Positions 8,314 through 16,177 of a stretch of 64,000 bases of DNA are shown here, piece after piece (positions within the stretch are counted from its first letter, which is position 1; each line of letters starts with the position of its first letter). The stretch is taken from the NCBI RefSeq assembly GCF_014203425.1, contig NZ_JACHJC010000001.1, forward strand, positions 2,852,001-2,916,000. Reading direction: 5' to 3'. The notes beneath the pieces are model-generated. The model was not told the DNA's origin. It did no database searches and saw only the letters and a program-made list of their open reading frames with translations. The DNA comes from Micromonospora echinospora (GTDB lineage: Bacteria; Actinomycetota; Actinomycetes; Mycobacteriales; Micromonosporaceae). The position numbers and the translations under genes are program-made.

Positions 8314-8751
8314 GTGAGGCTCAACCGGTCGACCGACATGGCGTTGCGGATCGCCATGCTCACCGCCGCGTCCCCGGTCCGGGCCACAGTCGACGAGCTC
8401 GCCACCCGGCTCGCGCTGCCCCGCAGCCACGTCGCCAAGGTGGTGCAGCGGCTGCAACGCATCGGCGTCCTGGTGACCATCCGGGGCCGCTCCGGCGGCG
8501 TCGCCTTCGCCGAACACGCGAGTGACCTCACCGTCGGCCAGGTGGTCCGTGCCTTCGAGGGCGACGGCGAGGTGGTCAACTGCGCGCAGCCGGTCTGCCC
8601 CCTGATTGCCGAGTGCCGGCTGCGCGGTGAGCTGCGCCGCGCGCAGGCCGCCTTCCTCGCCGTGCTCGACGGGGTACGCCTCGGCGACCTCGTGGACGGA
8701 TCCGCCGGCCCGCTCCTGCTCAGCCTCGGCGCCCCACCGGCCGGTCGCTGA
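8314..8751 (+). CDS. nsrR: Rrf2 family transcriptional regulator, NsrR type
   Basis: A 145-residue Rrf2 protein with an N-terminal winged helix (ATVDELATRLALPRSHVAKVVQRL as recognition region) and the three Cys ligands Cys90, Cys95 and Cys101 in NCAQPVCPLIAEC. It also has Asp8 (RSTDMALR). Asp8 plus three Cys matches the [4Fe-4S] ligands known for Streptomyces coelicolor NsrR. It should sense nitric oxide through cluster nitrosylation and repress hmp. GTG 8314 lies 6 nt after a TAGGGT -10 box with no ribosome site, so the mRNA is probably leaderless. The stop overlaps the next gene by one base (TGATG). Confidence 0.9.
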   Translation: MRLNRSTDMALRIAMLTAASPVRATVDELATRLALPRSHVAKVVQRLQRIGVLVTIRGRSGGVAFAEHASDLTVGQVVRAFEGDGEVVNCAQPVCPLIAECRLRGELRRAQAAFLAVLDGVRLGDLVDGSAGPLLLSLGAPPAGR

Positions 8752-9383
8752 TGGCCGTCTCCCATCCGATCTTCGCCCGGATCTTCGCCCGCGCCAGCGT
8801 CGCCATGGACCAGGCCGGCATGGCCGGGCACCGCGCCCGCCTGGTCGCCGGGCTGCGCGGCCGGGTGGTAGAGGTCGGCGCCGGCAACGGACGCAACCTG
8901 ACGCACTACCCGGCGGGCGTGACCGGGGTGCTCGCCGTCGAGCCGGAACCGCGCCTGCGCGCGCTGGCCCGCGCCGCCGCGCCGGGCGCCCCGGTGCCGG
9001 TCACAGTCGCCGCCGGACTGGCCGAGGAACTGCCCGTCGCCGACGGCGCCGCCGACGCGGTGGTGCTGTCGCTGGTGCTCTGCTCGGTGCCGGACCAGGC
9101 GGTGGCGCTGCGCGAGGCGCGCCGGGTGCTGCGGCCCGGCGGCGAGCTGCGCTTCTACGAACACGTGGTGGCGCAGACGCCGGGACTGCGCCGGGCCCAG
9201 CGCCTCGCCGACGCCACGCTCTGGCCGCTGTTCTGCGCCGGCTGCCACACCGCCCGGGACACGGTGGCCGCGATCGGGGCGGCCGGCTTCACGGTGACCC
9301 GGCTGGACCGGTTCCGCTTCCCGCCGACCGGGCTGCCGGGGCCGGCGTCGCCGCACGTGCTCGGCACCGCGATCCGGGCCTGA
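8751..9383 (+). CDS. class I SAM-dependent methyltransferase
   Basis: A 210-residue methyltransferase of the Methyltransf_11 type. It has the SAM motif VVEVGAGNGRNLTHYP near residues 38-52, acidic AVEPEPRL, the motif III/IV region LPVADGAADAVVLSLVLCSV and the post-motif RVLRPGGELRFYEHV. The start overlaps the nsrR stop, so translation is coupled and both genes are one transcript. The substrate is unknown. Similar proteins (UbiE-like or METTL7-like) methylate small lipophilic or thiol compounds. The link to the NO response is only positional. Confidence 0.88.
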   Translation: MAVSHPIFARIFARASVAMDQAGMAGHRARLVAGLRGRVVEVGAGNGRNLTHYPAGVTGVLAVEPEPRLRALARAAAPGAPVPVTVAAGLAEELPVADGAADAVVLSLVLCSVPDQAVALREARRVLRPGGELRFYEHVVAQTPGLRRAQRLADATLWPLFCAGCHTARDTVAAIGAAGFTVTRLDRFRFPPTGLPGPASPHVLGTAIRA

Positions 9384-9421
9384 CGCCGGCCGGCGTCCCG
9401 CGCGCGGGACGCCGGCCGGCG
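9384..9421. terminator. bidirectional terminator, perfect 38-bp palindrome
   Basis: Positions 9384-9402 and 9403-9421 are perfect reverse complements (19-bp arms, no separate loop). The palindrome starts directly after the methyltransferase stop and ends 4 bases before the stop of the convergent SGNH hydrolase gene, so it can terminate both. Confidence 0.85.
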
Positions 9422-9425
9422 CTTC

Positions 9426-10682
9426 TCAGCTCACCCGCACCGTGCCGTCCGACGCGCGGACGCAGGAGACGGTACGGGCGCCGGTCGCCGCCGCGCCGGC
9501 CAGGCACCGGCCGAGCACCTTGTGCCCTGCCGCGTTCGGGTGCCACGACTCCTGGCAGGTCTGGAAGTACGTGCCGCAGGCGTTGGCGATCCGCTGGATG
9601 TCGAGCTTGTCGTACCCGGAGAGGCTGGTGACGAACGTGCCGGTCGGGCCGTCCATCAGCCGGATCGGCGTGGCCAGGGCGTTGCCCGGGCTGCCTGTCG
9701 ACTCGCACAGCCGGGCCCCGTCGAACGCGCGCTGCACGTTCAGGTAGACCAGGTCGTCCTGCGGGAACTCACCGGCGAGCGTGCCGCGCACCGAGCTGAC
9801 CAGCGTGCCGAGTCCCTGCGAGAAACGGTGCCCGGGCGCCAGGCTGGCCCGGTGGATCGGGCAGCCGGCCGCGTACCGCTCGGCGCCGAGCGCGCGGAAC
9901 TTGTCCCGGGTGTCGTCCCGGCTGTCCTCGGTCCAGTAGCTCTGGTCCAGCTCCGGCGGCAGCGGGTTGGTGTAGTCCTGGAACACCACCCGGTGCTGGC
10001 CGTCGGCGTCGACCTCGTCGAGCGTGGTGAGCAGCCGCCGCAGCGCCGTGGTGGCCTCCGTGGTGGCGGCGGCGAACTGCGCGGCCGTGCCGAGGTCGGC
10101 GTCCGTGCACGGCTTCTGCTCCACCGGCCCGCCCAGGTACGCCCAGAACTCCCACCAGCCGGTCCAGGCGTCGGCGATGAACCGGTTGGCGCACTTCTCC
10201 GCGACGCTGCCGAAGGTGAACGAGCTGTTGTTGGAGCCGAGGCCGACCAGGACCAGGTCGATGTCGTGGGTCCGCGCCACCGTCCGGAGCTGGTCGAGCT
10301 GGGCGGCCACCTGCCGTCCCTTGGCCCGGGTGGCCGAGGCGCCGGCGATGTCGTACGGCTGCCCGCCCGAGCAGGCCAGGTTGAACCGCGCGGAGATGCC
10401 CGGCAGGTCGGCCTGGAACAGCGAGGCGTTGGGCGAGCGGTGGCAGAAGTAGGCGTTGGCGTTGGCGGCGGACCACCCGGGGAAGCCCTGGGCCACCCCG
10501 TTGACGTCCACCACCGGCGCGTACGCCCCGGCGCCCTCGCCGCTGATGAAGCTGTCACCCAGCGCCACCGCGGCGGTGGGCAGCGCGGCGGCGGCCGGCC
10601 GGGCGGGCGCCGCCGCGGCGGGTAACGCCACAGTGGCGAGCGCCAGCGCCGCCGCGAGCACGGAACGACGGAACACGGACAT
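9426..10682 (-). CDS. secreted SGNH/GDSL-family hydrolase
   Basis: The protein has 418 residues, with a signal peptide (FRR followed by VLAAALALATVALPAAAA, probable cleavage after about residue 26). Family blocks are present: block I VALGDSFISGEGAG with the catalytic Ser, an ACSGGQ Gly block, GLGSNNSSF for the Asn of the oxyanion hole, and SWHPNAAGHKVLG with the catalytic His. Several Cys pairs fit an extracellular protein. It is probably an esterase or lipase-like enzyme acting outside the cell. The start ATG 10682 is preferred over ATG 10700 because GGGAGGT lies right ahead of it. It converges on the nsrR operon. Confidence 0.9.
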   Translation of the reverse strand: MSVFRRSVLAAALALATVALPAAAAPARPAAAALPTAAVALGDSFISGEGAGAYAPVVDVNGVAQGFPGWSAANANAYFCHRSPNASLFQADLPGISARFNLACSGGQPYDIAGASATRAKGRQVAAQLDQLRTVARTHDIDLVLVGLGSNNSSFTFGSVAEKCANRFIADAWTGWWEFWAYLGGPVEQKPCTDADLGTAAQFAAATTEATTALRRLLTTLDEVDADGQHRVVFQDYTNPLPPELDQSYWTEDSRDDTRDKFRALGAERYAAGCPIHRASLAPGHRFSQGLGTLVSSVRGTLAGEFPQDDLVYLNVQRAFDGARLCESTGSPGNALATPIRLMDGPTGTFVTSLSGYDKLDIQRIANACGTYFQTCQESWHPNAAGHKVLGRCLAGAAATGARTVSCVRASDGTVRVS

Positions 10683-11029
10683 GCCCGACCTCCCAGACAT
10701 AGAAATGTGAAAGATTCTTTGGGATGGCGATCAGATCACGCGCGTGTGACGGACGTCAATGCCCCGACATCTGAGAACCCTCGTCGGGGAAGACATCCGG
10801 CTCGCGGGTCGTTGTGCCGCCTGGACGCCCCGTCCGCCCCGCCCGGCCGCCGCACGCGGCGGCGGCGCGGACCCGGACGCGAGGTCCGTCGCGCAACGCA
10901 CCGCCCCGGTACCGCCGACCTGTCAGGGCATCCGGCTAGGCTCGCTCCGGCGCGCCGCGCCCGGCGATCATCGTGGGGGAGTCACACGGTGAACGGCACC
11001 ACACCGCCGAGACCTGGGAGTACGACCAG
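10683..11029 (+). promoter_or_regulatory. divergent gap with probable parE promoter
   Basis: This 347-bp region separates the SGNH hydrolase start from the topoisomerase operon. TAGGCT at 10937-10942 is a plausible -10 box for the rightward operon, with CTGTCA about 17 bp upstream, and would place the RNA start near 10950. The part near the hydrolase start is relatively AT rich and may carry its promoter. I see no repeat or gene in the rest. Confidence 0.4.
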
Positions 11030-13087
11030 TTGACCGCACAGCCTGAGACCCTTTACGGGGCCGACGACCTGACGCACCTGGAGGGCCTCGACGCCGTCCG
11101 CAAGCGCCCCGGCATGTACATCGGCTCGACCGACAGCCGTGGCGTGGGTCACCTCGTCAACGAGATCCTCGACAACTCGACAGACGAGGGTGTCGCGGGT
11201 CACGCCACCACTGTCGACGTGATCCTGCACGCCGACGGGTCGGTCCAGGTCGACGACGACGGCCGGGGCATCCCCACCGACGTGCACGCCAAGTCCGGCA
11301 TCTCCGGCGTCGAGCTGGTGCTCACCCGCCTGCACGCGGGCGGCAAGTTCGGCGGCTCCGGCTACAAGACCTCCGGCGGCCTGCACGGCGTCGGCGCCTC
11401 CGCGGTGAACGCGCTGTCCCGCCGCTTCGACGTCACCGTCCGGCGCGCCGGCAAGATCCACGCCATGTCGTTCCGCCACGGCGTACCGGGCGTCTTCGAC
11501 GCAGACGGCCCCGACGCGGCGTTCACCCCCGGCCCCGGCCTGCAGATCGTCGGCGCCATGAAGCGCGGGCAGCGCACCGGCACCTCGATCCGCTGGTGGC
11601 ACGACCCTCGCTACTTCGAGACCGGCGCCGCGCTCGACACCGAGGCGGTCCGGCTCAAGCTGCGCAACACCGCCTTCCTCGTCCCCGGCGTGGCCTACCG
11701 GCTGCTCGACAAGACCGGCGAGGAGGCCGTCGAGGAGCGCTTCCACTTCCCCGACGGCCTGACCGACATGGTGGAATACCTCGCCCCGGCCGGCGACCGG
11801 CCGGTCTCCGGCACGCTGCTGGTCACCGGCGAGGGCACCTACCGGGAGAACGCCGCCGACGCCAACGGCGTCATGCAGTCCAACGTGCAGCGCCGCGCCG
11901 AGGTCGAGGTGGCGTTCCGCTGGGGCACCGGCTACGAGCGCACCGTCGAGTGCTTCACCAACACCATCCGCAACGCCCACGGCGGCACCCACCGCAAGGG
12001 CTTCGAGCGGGCGCTGGCGCGTACCCTCGCCGACGCCGCCCGCAACGCCCGCGGCCTGCTCAAGCCCAAGGAGGACGCGCCCACCCTGGACGACGTCCTG
12101 GAGGGCATGACCGCCGTGGTGCACGTACGCATCCCGGAGCCGCAGTTCACCTCGCAGACCAAGGACGAGCTGTCCACCGCCGGCATCACCAAGGTGCTCC
12201 AGGGCCTGGTCGAGGCGCACCTCAAGAGCTGGCTGGACGACCGCCGGACCAAGGCCGAGGCCCGTACGGTGCTCCAGAAGATCGTCGACGCCGCCCGGGT
12301 GCGCCTGACCCAGAAGCAGCAGAAGGACGCCGCCCGCCGCAAGACCGCGCTGGAGGGCGCGGCCATGCCGGCCAAGCTGGTCGACTGCCGGGCCACCGGG
12401 GTCGAGCGCAGCGAGCTGTTCATCGTGGAGGGCGACAGCGCATTGGGCACGAGCCGCATGGCCCGCTCGTCGGAATACCAGGCGCTGCTGCCGATCCGCG
12501 GCAAGATCCTCAACGTGCAGAAGGCCAACCTCCAGCAGGTGCTGGACAACGCCGAGTGCGCCGCGATCGTGCAGGTGCTCGGCGCCGGCTCGGGCCGCAC
12601 GTTCGACCTGTCCGCCCTGCGGTACGGCCGGGTGCTCATCATGGCCGACGCGGACGTCGACGGCGCGCACATCCGTACCCTGCTGATCACGCTGTTCGCC
12701 CGCTACATGCGGCCGCTGATCGAGGCCGGGCGGCTCTACGCGGCGATGCCGCCCCTGCACAAGATCACCACGAAGGGCCGCAACCCGCAGACCGTCTACA
12801 CCTACACCCAGGCCGAGATGGAGGCGACGGTCCGCAAGCTGGAGAAGGCCGGCAAGCAGATCGTCACGCCGATCCCGCGCTTCAAGGGCCTCGGTGAGAT
12901 GGACGCCGACGAGCTGTGGGAGACCACCATGAACCCGGCCACCCGGGCGGTCCGCCGCATCACGCTCGACGACGTCGACGCCGCCGAGCGGATCCTCGAA
13001 CTGCTCATGGGGGAGAAGGTCGAGCCCCGCCGCAACTGGCTGATCGACTCCGCCGACCGGGTCGACCGCGACGCCATCGACGCCTGA
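11030..13087 (+). CDS. type IIA topoisomerase subunit B (ParE/GyrB-like)
   Basis: This is the ATPase subunit of a type IIA DNA topoisomerase, 685 residues from TTG 11030. It shows the GHKL ATPase blocks RKRPGMYIGST, EILDNSTDE, DDGRGIP and GGLHGVGASAVNAL, a transducer domain, and the TOPRIM domain with EGDSA, LPIRGKILNV and DADVDGAHI. The C-terminal PRFKGLGEMDADELWETTM is typical. TTG 11030 (GGGAG 10 nt upstream) gives the usual short lead before the ATPase domain. GTG 10973 in the same frame would add 19 residues. It forms an operon with the A subunit 32 bp downstream. Most actinobacteria carry gyrAB near oriC, so this pair is likely a topoisomerase IV or second gyrase. Confidence 0.92.
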   Translation: MTAQPETLYGADDLTHLEGLDAVRKRPGMYIGSTDSRGVGHLVNEILDNSTDEGVAGHATTVDVILHADGSVQVDDDGRGIPTDVHAKSGISGVELVLTRLHAGGKFGGSGYKTSGGLHGVGASAVNALSRRFDVTVRRAGKIHAMSFRHGVPGVFDADGPDAAFTPGPGLQIVGAMKRGQRTGTSIRWWHDPRYFETGAALDTEAVRLKLRNTAFLVPGVAYRLLDKTGEEAVEERFHFPDGLTDMVEYLAPAGDRPVSGTLLVTGEGTYRENAADANGVMQSNVQRRAEVEVAFRWGTGYERTVECFTNTIRNAHGGTHRKGFERALARTLADAARNARGLLKPKEDAPTLDDVLEGMTAVVHVRIPEPQFTSQTKDELSTAGITKVLQGLVEAHLKSWLDDRRTKAEARTVLQKIVDAARVRLTQKQQKDAARRKTALEGAAMPAKLVDCRATGVERSELFIVEGDSALGTSRMARSSEYQALLPIRGKILNVQKANLQQVLDNAECAAIVQVLGAGSGRTFDLSALRYGRVLIMADADVDGAHIRTLLITLFARYMRPLIEAGRLYAAMPPLHKITTKGRNPQTVYTYTQAEMEATVRKLEKAGKQIVTPIPRFKGLGEMDADELWETTMNPATRAVRRITLDDVDAAERILELLMGEKVEPRRNWLIDSADRVDRDAIDA

Positions 13088-13119
13088 CCACCGGGTTCGT
13101 TTCGGAAGGAAACCGCACC

Positions 13120-15609
13120 ATGGCACGCCGCAAGGACGACCGCGCGAAGGCGGATCTGGCCGCCTTCGACCAGGCCGGCGCCCGGGTCTTCGACAACCCG
13201 CTGGTCACCGAGGTCTCGGACTCCTACCTGGAGTACGCGTTCTCGGTCATCCACTCCCGCGCCCTGCCCGACGCCCGCGACGGGCTCAAGCCGGTGCACC
13301 GGCGCATCCTCTGGTCGATGCACGAGCAGGGCCACCGCCCGGACCGGGGCCACGTCAAGAGCGCCCGCATCGTCGGCGACGTGATGGGCAAGTACCACCC
13401 GCACGGCGACACCGCGATCTACGACGCGATGGTGCGGCTGGCGCAGGACTTCTCGCTCAACGTCCCGCTCATCGACGGGCACGGCAACTTCGGTTCCCCG
13501 GACGACGGACCGGCCGCGGCGCGCTACACGGAAGCCCGGATGTCGCGGGAGGCGATGCTGCTCACCGGCGAGCTGGGTGAGGCCACCGTCGACGTCGAGC
13601 CGAACTACGACGGCTCGCTGACCCAGCCCACGGTGCTGCCTGCGGCGTTCCCGAACCTGCTCGTCAACGGCGCGTCAGGCATCGCGGTCGGCATGGCCAC
13701 GAACATGATCCCGCACAACCTCGGCGAGGTCGTCCAGGCCGCCCGCTGGCTGATCAACCACCCGGACGCCACGCTGGACAAGCTCATGGAGTTCGTCCCC
13801 GGCCCCGACCTGCCCACCGGTGGGCTGCTGCTCGGCCTGGACGAGGTGCGCCGCGCGTACGAGACCGGGCGCGGCGTGGTGCGCATGCGCGGCCGGGTGG
13901 AGATCGGCCCGCTGGAGGGCAGCCGCGGCCGGCAGGCCATCACCGTCACCGAGCTGCCGTACGGCGTCGGCGCCGAGAAGGTCATCGCGGCCATCACCAA
14001 CGAGGTGAACAAGACCAAGCGGCTGACCGGCATCGCCGACGTCAAGGACCTCACCGACCGGGAGAACGGCACCCGCCTGGTGGTGGAATGCAAGGTCGGC
14101 GTGAACCCGCAGGCCCTGCTGGCCGACCTCTACCGGCTCACCCCGCTGGAGCAGTCCTTCGGCGTGAACAACCTGGTGCTCGTCGACGGTCAGCCGCGCA
14201 CGCTCGGGCTCAAGGAGCTGCTCGACGTGTTCCTGGCGCACCGCTACGAGGTGGTGACCCGGCGCACCGCGTACCGCAAGCGCAAGCGGGAGGAACGCCT
14301 GCACCTGGTCGACGGTCTCCTGATCGCCCTGCTCGACATCGACCGGGTGGTCAAGCTGATCCGGGCCAGCGAGGACGCCCAGGCCGCCAAGGACGGCCTG
14401 ATGCAGAAGTTCAAGCTCTCCGAGATCCAGGCCGCGTACATCCTGGACACCCCGCTGCGCCGCCTGACCAAGTACGACCGGCTGGAGCTGGAGGCCGAGC
14501 AGGAGAAGCTGCGCGGCGAGATCGCCGAGCTGTCGAAGATCCTGGACGACTCCAAGGTGCTGCGGAAGGTGGTCTCCGACGAGCTGGCCGCCGTGGTGAA
14601 GCAGTTCGGCGCGCCGCGGCGCACCACGCTCGTCGACGGTGACCTCAAGGAGGTGCTCGCCGCCTCGGTGCCGGCCGGCCCGCTGGAGGTGGCCGACGAC
14701 CCGTGCCAGGTGATCCTCTCCGCCACCGGGCTGGTCGCGCGGACCGCGGCCGAGTCGGAGGAGGCCGCCGAGGCGCGCCGGCGCAGCGGCCGGGTCAAGC
14801 ACGACGCGGTACGCGCGGTGGTGCACTCCACCGCACGGGGGCGCGTGCTGCTGGTGACCAGCGCCGGTCGCGCCTTCAAGATCGACGTGCTGCCGCTGCC
14901 GGTGCTGCCCGAGCAGTCCGGCACGGTGTCGCTGCGCGGCGGCATGTCGGCGGCGGAACTGGCGCCGCTGGAGCCGGGCGAGACAGTCGTCGGGCTGGCC
15001 CCGCTGGGGCCGTCCGCGCAGGGTTCCCCCGGGCTGGCGCTCGGTACCCGGGCGGGCGTGGTCAAGGTGTGCGCGCCGGACTGGCCGGTCCGCTCCGACG
15101 AGTTCGAGGTGATCTCGTTGCGTGACGGCGACGAGGTGATCGGCGCGACGTGGCTGACCGACGGCGCCGAGACACTGGCGTTCGTCTCCTCGGAGGCGTC
15201 GTTGCTGCGCTTCGCCGCGTCTGTGGTACGCCCGCAGGGGCCCAAGGGTGGCGGCATGGCCGGCATCAGCCTGCCCGCCGGCGCGCGGGCGGTGTTCTTC
15301 GGCGCGATCCGCACCGACGACGCGGCGCACGGTGAGCCGATGGTGGTCACCTCGACCGGCGCCACGGTGAAGGTGACGCCGTTCAAGGCGTACCCGGCGA
15401 AGGGGAGAGCGACCGGCGGCGTACGCGCGCAGCGGTTCCTCAAGGGTGAGCTGGAGCTGTCGGTGGCCTGGATCGGCCCGCGGCCGGTGGGCGCGACCGC
15501 CACCGGCGACCCGGTGGATCTGCCGCCGGCCGACCCGCGCCGGGACGGCTCCGGCTTCGCCGTGATGCTCGGCCCCACCGTGGTGGGCCACCACATCGAC
15601 CGCGACTGA
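13120..15609 (+). CDS. type IIA topoisomerase subunit A (ParC/GyrA-like)
   Basis: This is the 829-residue DNA breakage-reunion subunit. SRALPDARDGLKPVHRRILW, the HPHGDTAIYD quinolone-region loop and AAARYTEARMS with the catalytic Tyr are all present. A coiled-coil tower and a C-terminal beta-pinwheel region from about residue 510 follow. I see no canonical GyrA box (QRRGGKG type) in the C-terminal domain, which argues for a decatenating (ParC-like) enzyme over a true gyrase. The position equal to E. coli GyrA Ser83 is Thr. ATG 13120 follows GGAAGGA. It acts with the upstream B subunit as an A2B2 complex on the chromosome. Confidence 0.92.
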   Translation: MARRKDDRAKADLAAFDQAGARVFDNPLVTEVSDSYLEYAFSVIHSRALPDARDGLKPVHRRILWSMHEQGHRPDRGHVKSARIVGDVMGKYHPHGDTAIYDAMVRLAQDFSLNVPLIDGHGNFGSPDDGPAAARYTEARMSREAMLLTGELGEATVDVEPNYDGSLTQPTVLPAAFPNLLVNGASGIAVGMATNMIPHNLGEVVQAARWLINHPDATLDKLMEFVPGPDLPTGGLLLGLDEVRRAYETGRGVVRMRGRVEIGPLEGSRGRQAITVTELPYGVGAEKVIAAITNEVNKTKRLTGIADVKDLTDRENGTRLVVECKVGVNPQALLADLYRLTPLEQSFGVNNLVLVDGQPRTLGLKELLDVFLAHRYEVVTRRTAYRKRKREERLHLVDGLLIALLDIDRVVKLIRASEDAQAAKDGLMQKFKLSEIQAAYILDTPLRRLTKYDRLELEAEQEKLRGEIAELSKILDDSKVLRKVVSDELAAVVKQFGAPRRTTLVDGDLKEVLAASVPAGPLEVADDPCQVILSATGLVARTAAESEEAAEARRRSGRVKHDAVRAVVHSTARGRVLLVTSAGRAFKIDVLPLPVLPEQSGTVSLRGGMSAAELAPLEPGETVVGLAPLGPSAQGSPGLALGTRAGVVKVCAPDWPVRSDEFEVISLRDGDEVIGATWLTDGAETLAFVSSEASLLRFAASVVRPQGPKGGGMAGISLPAGARAVFFGAIRTDDAAHGEPMVVTSTGATVKVTPFKAYPAKGRATGGVRAQRFLKGELELSVAWIGPRPVGATATGDPVDLPPADPRRDGSGFAVMLGPTVVGHHIDRD

Positions 15610-15663
15610 CCACCGCGCAGGGGGCGGCCACCCCAAGCCACCCGCCCCCCACCCGCGACTCGT

Positions 15664-15720
15664 TGATCAAGGAGTTTGCGGGCTTCTAGCGCCCTCCACG
15701 ACCCCCAAACTCCTTGATCA
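15664..15720. repeat. 57-bp inverted-repeat element, copy A (TGATCAAGGAGTTTG arms)
   Basis: 15-bp perfect terminal arms, TGATCAAGGAGTTTG at the left and its reverse complement at the right, flank a 27-bp GC-rich middle. It is one of four elements of the same length between the parC-like and permease genes. Confidence 0.8.
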
Positions 15721-15800
15721 CCGAGGTGGGCGCAGGCCACCCCGGAACTCCTGGCGGAACCTGTGCGCCCGAATGCCCGGAGGCACCCCCATCCGCGCGG

Positions 15801-15857
15801 TGATCAAGGAGTTTGTGGCCCTTTCGCGCCTCCTGCCGCCCCAAAACCCCTTGATCA
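15801..15857. repeat. 57-bp inverted-repeat element, copy B
   Basis: The left arm is identical to copy A (TGATCAAGGAGTTTG). The right arm has two changes (CAAAACCCCTTGATCA). The middle is different from copy A. The length is again exactly 57 bp. Confidence 0.78.
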
Positions 15858-15925
15858 CCATGGCGGTGCCCCGACTGCTGGGGCATTTCGGGTGTTCGGG
15901 CAACCGCGTCCCGTCCCCGCGCGGT

Positions 15926-15982
15926 CGATCATGAGGTTAGCGGCGATAAAACGGGCACGAGGTGCCGTCAACCTCATGATCG
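15926..15982. repeat. 57-bp inverted-repeat element, copy C (CGATCATGAGGTT arms)
   Basis: The arms CGATCATGAGGTT and AACCTCATGATCG are perfect over 13 bp and then continue imperfectly (AGCGGC against GCCGTC). This second arm family shares the ATGATC core with copy D and has a length of 57 bp. Confidence 0.75.
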
Positions 15983-16050
15983 ACGCGGCCCGGGCAGGGC
16001 TGGTCCGACGGCGAGGAACAGCGCTGCGCGATCTTGCAGATCGGGCCCGC

Positions 16051-16107
16051 TGATCATGAAGTTGACGGTGCAAATTGCCCAATTCCCGCCCGTCAACTTC
16101 ATGATCA
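16051..16107. repeat. 57-bp inverted-repeat element, copy D
   Basis: The arms TGATCATGAAGTTGACGG and CCGTCAACTTCATGATCA are nearly perfect over 17 bp around an AT-rich middle (GTGCAAATTGCCCAATT). It differs from copy C at a single position in the core arm (GAAG against GAGG), and that change is matched in the opposite arm, so the pairing is conserved. Confidence 0.78.
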
Positions 16108-16139
16108 ACGGCGGGGTCCGGCGGGAGGCGGGAGGGGAG

Positions 16140-16177
16140 GGCGAGGGGAGAGGGGAGAGGGGAGAGGGGAGAGGGGG
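16140..16177. repeat. G-rich 7-nt tandem repeat (GGGGAGA)
   Basis: About five copies of AGAGGGG directly follow (on the minus strand) the stop codon of the permease gene at 16178. The plus strand has at least five runs of four G separated by 3 nt, a pattern able to form a G-quadruplex. Copy number in such repeats varies easily. Confidence 0.75.

Noticed and set aside
10759..11033. Small frames in the gap before the topoisomerase operon.
   Set aside because: They lack ribosome sites and coding character, and overlap the probable promoter.
15664..16107. Repeats that might be taken for a CRISPR array.
   Set aside because: The units are inverted, not direct, repeats, fall into two sequence families, and no cas genes are present.
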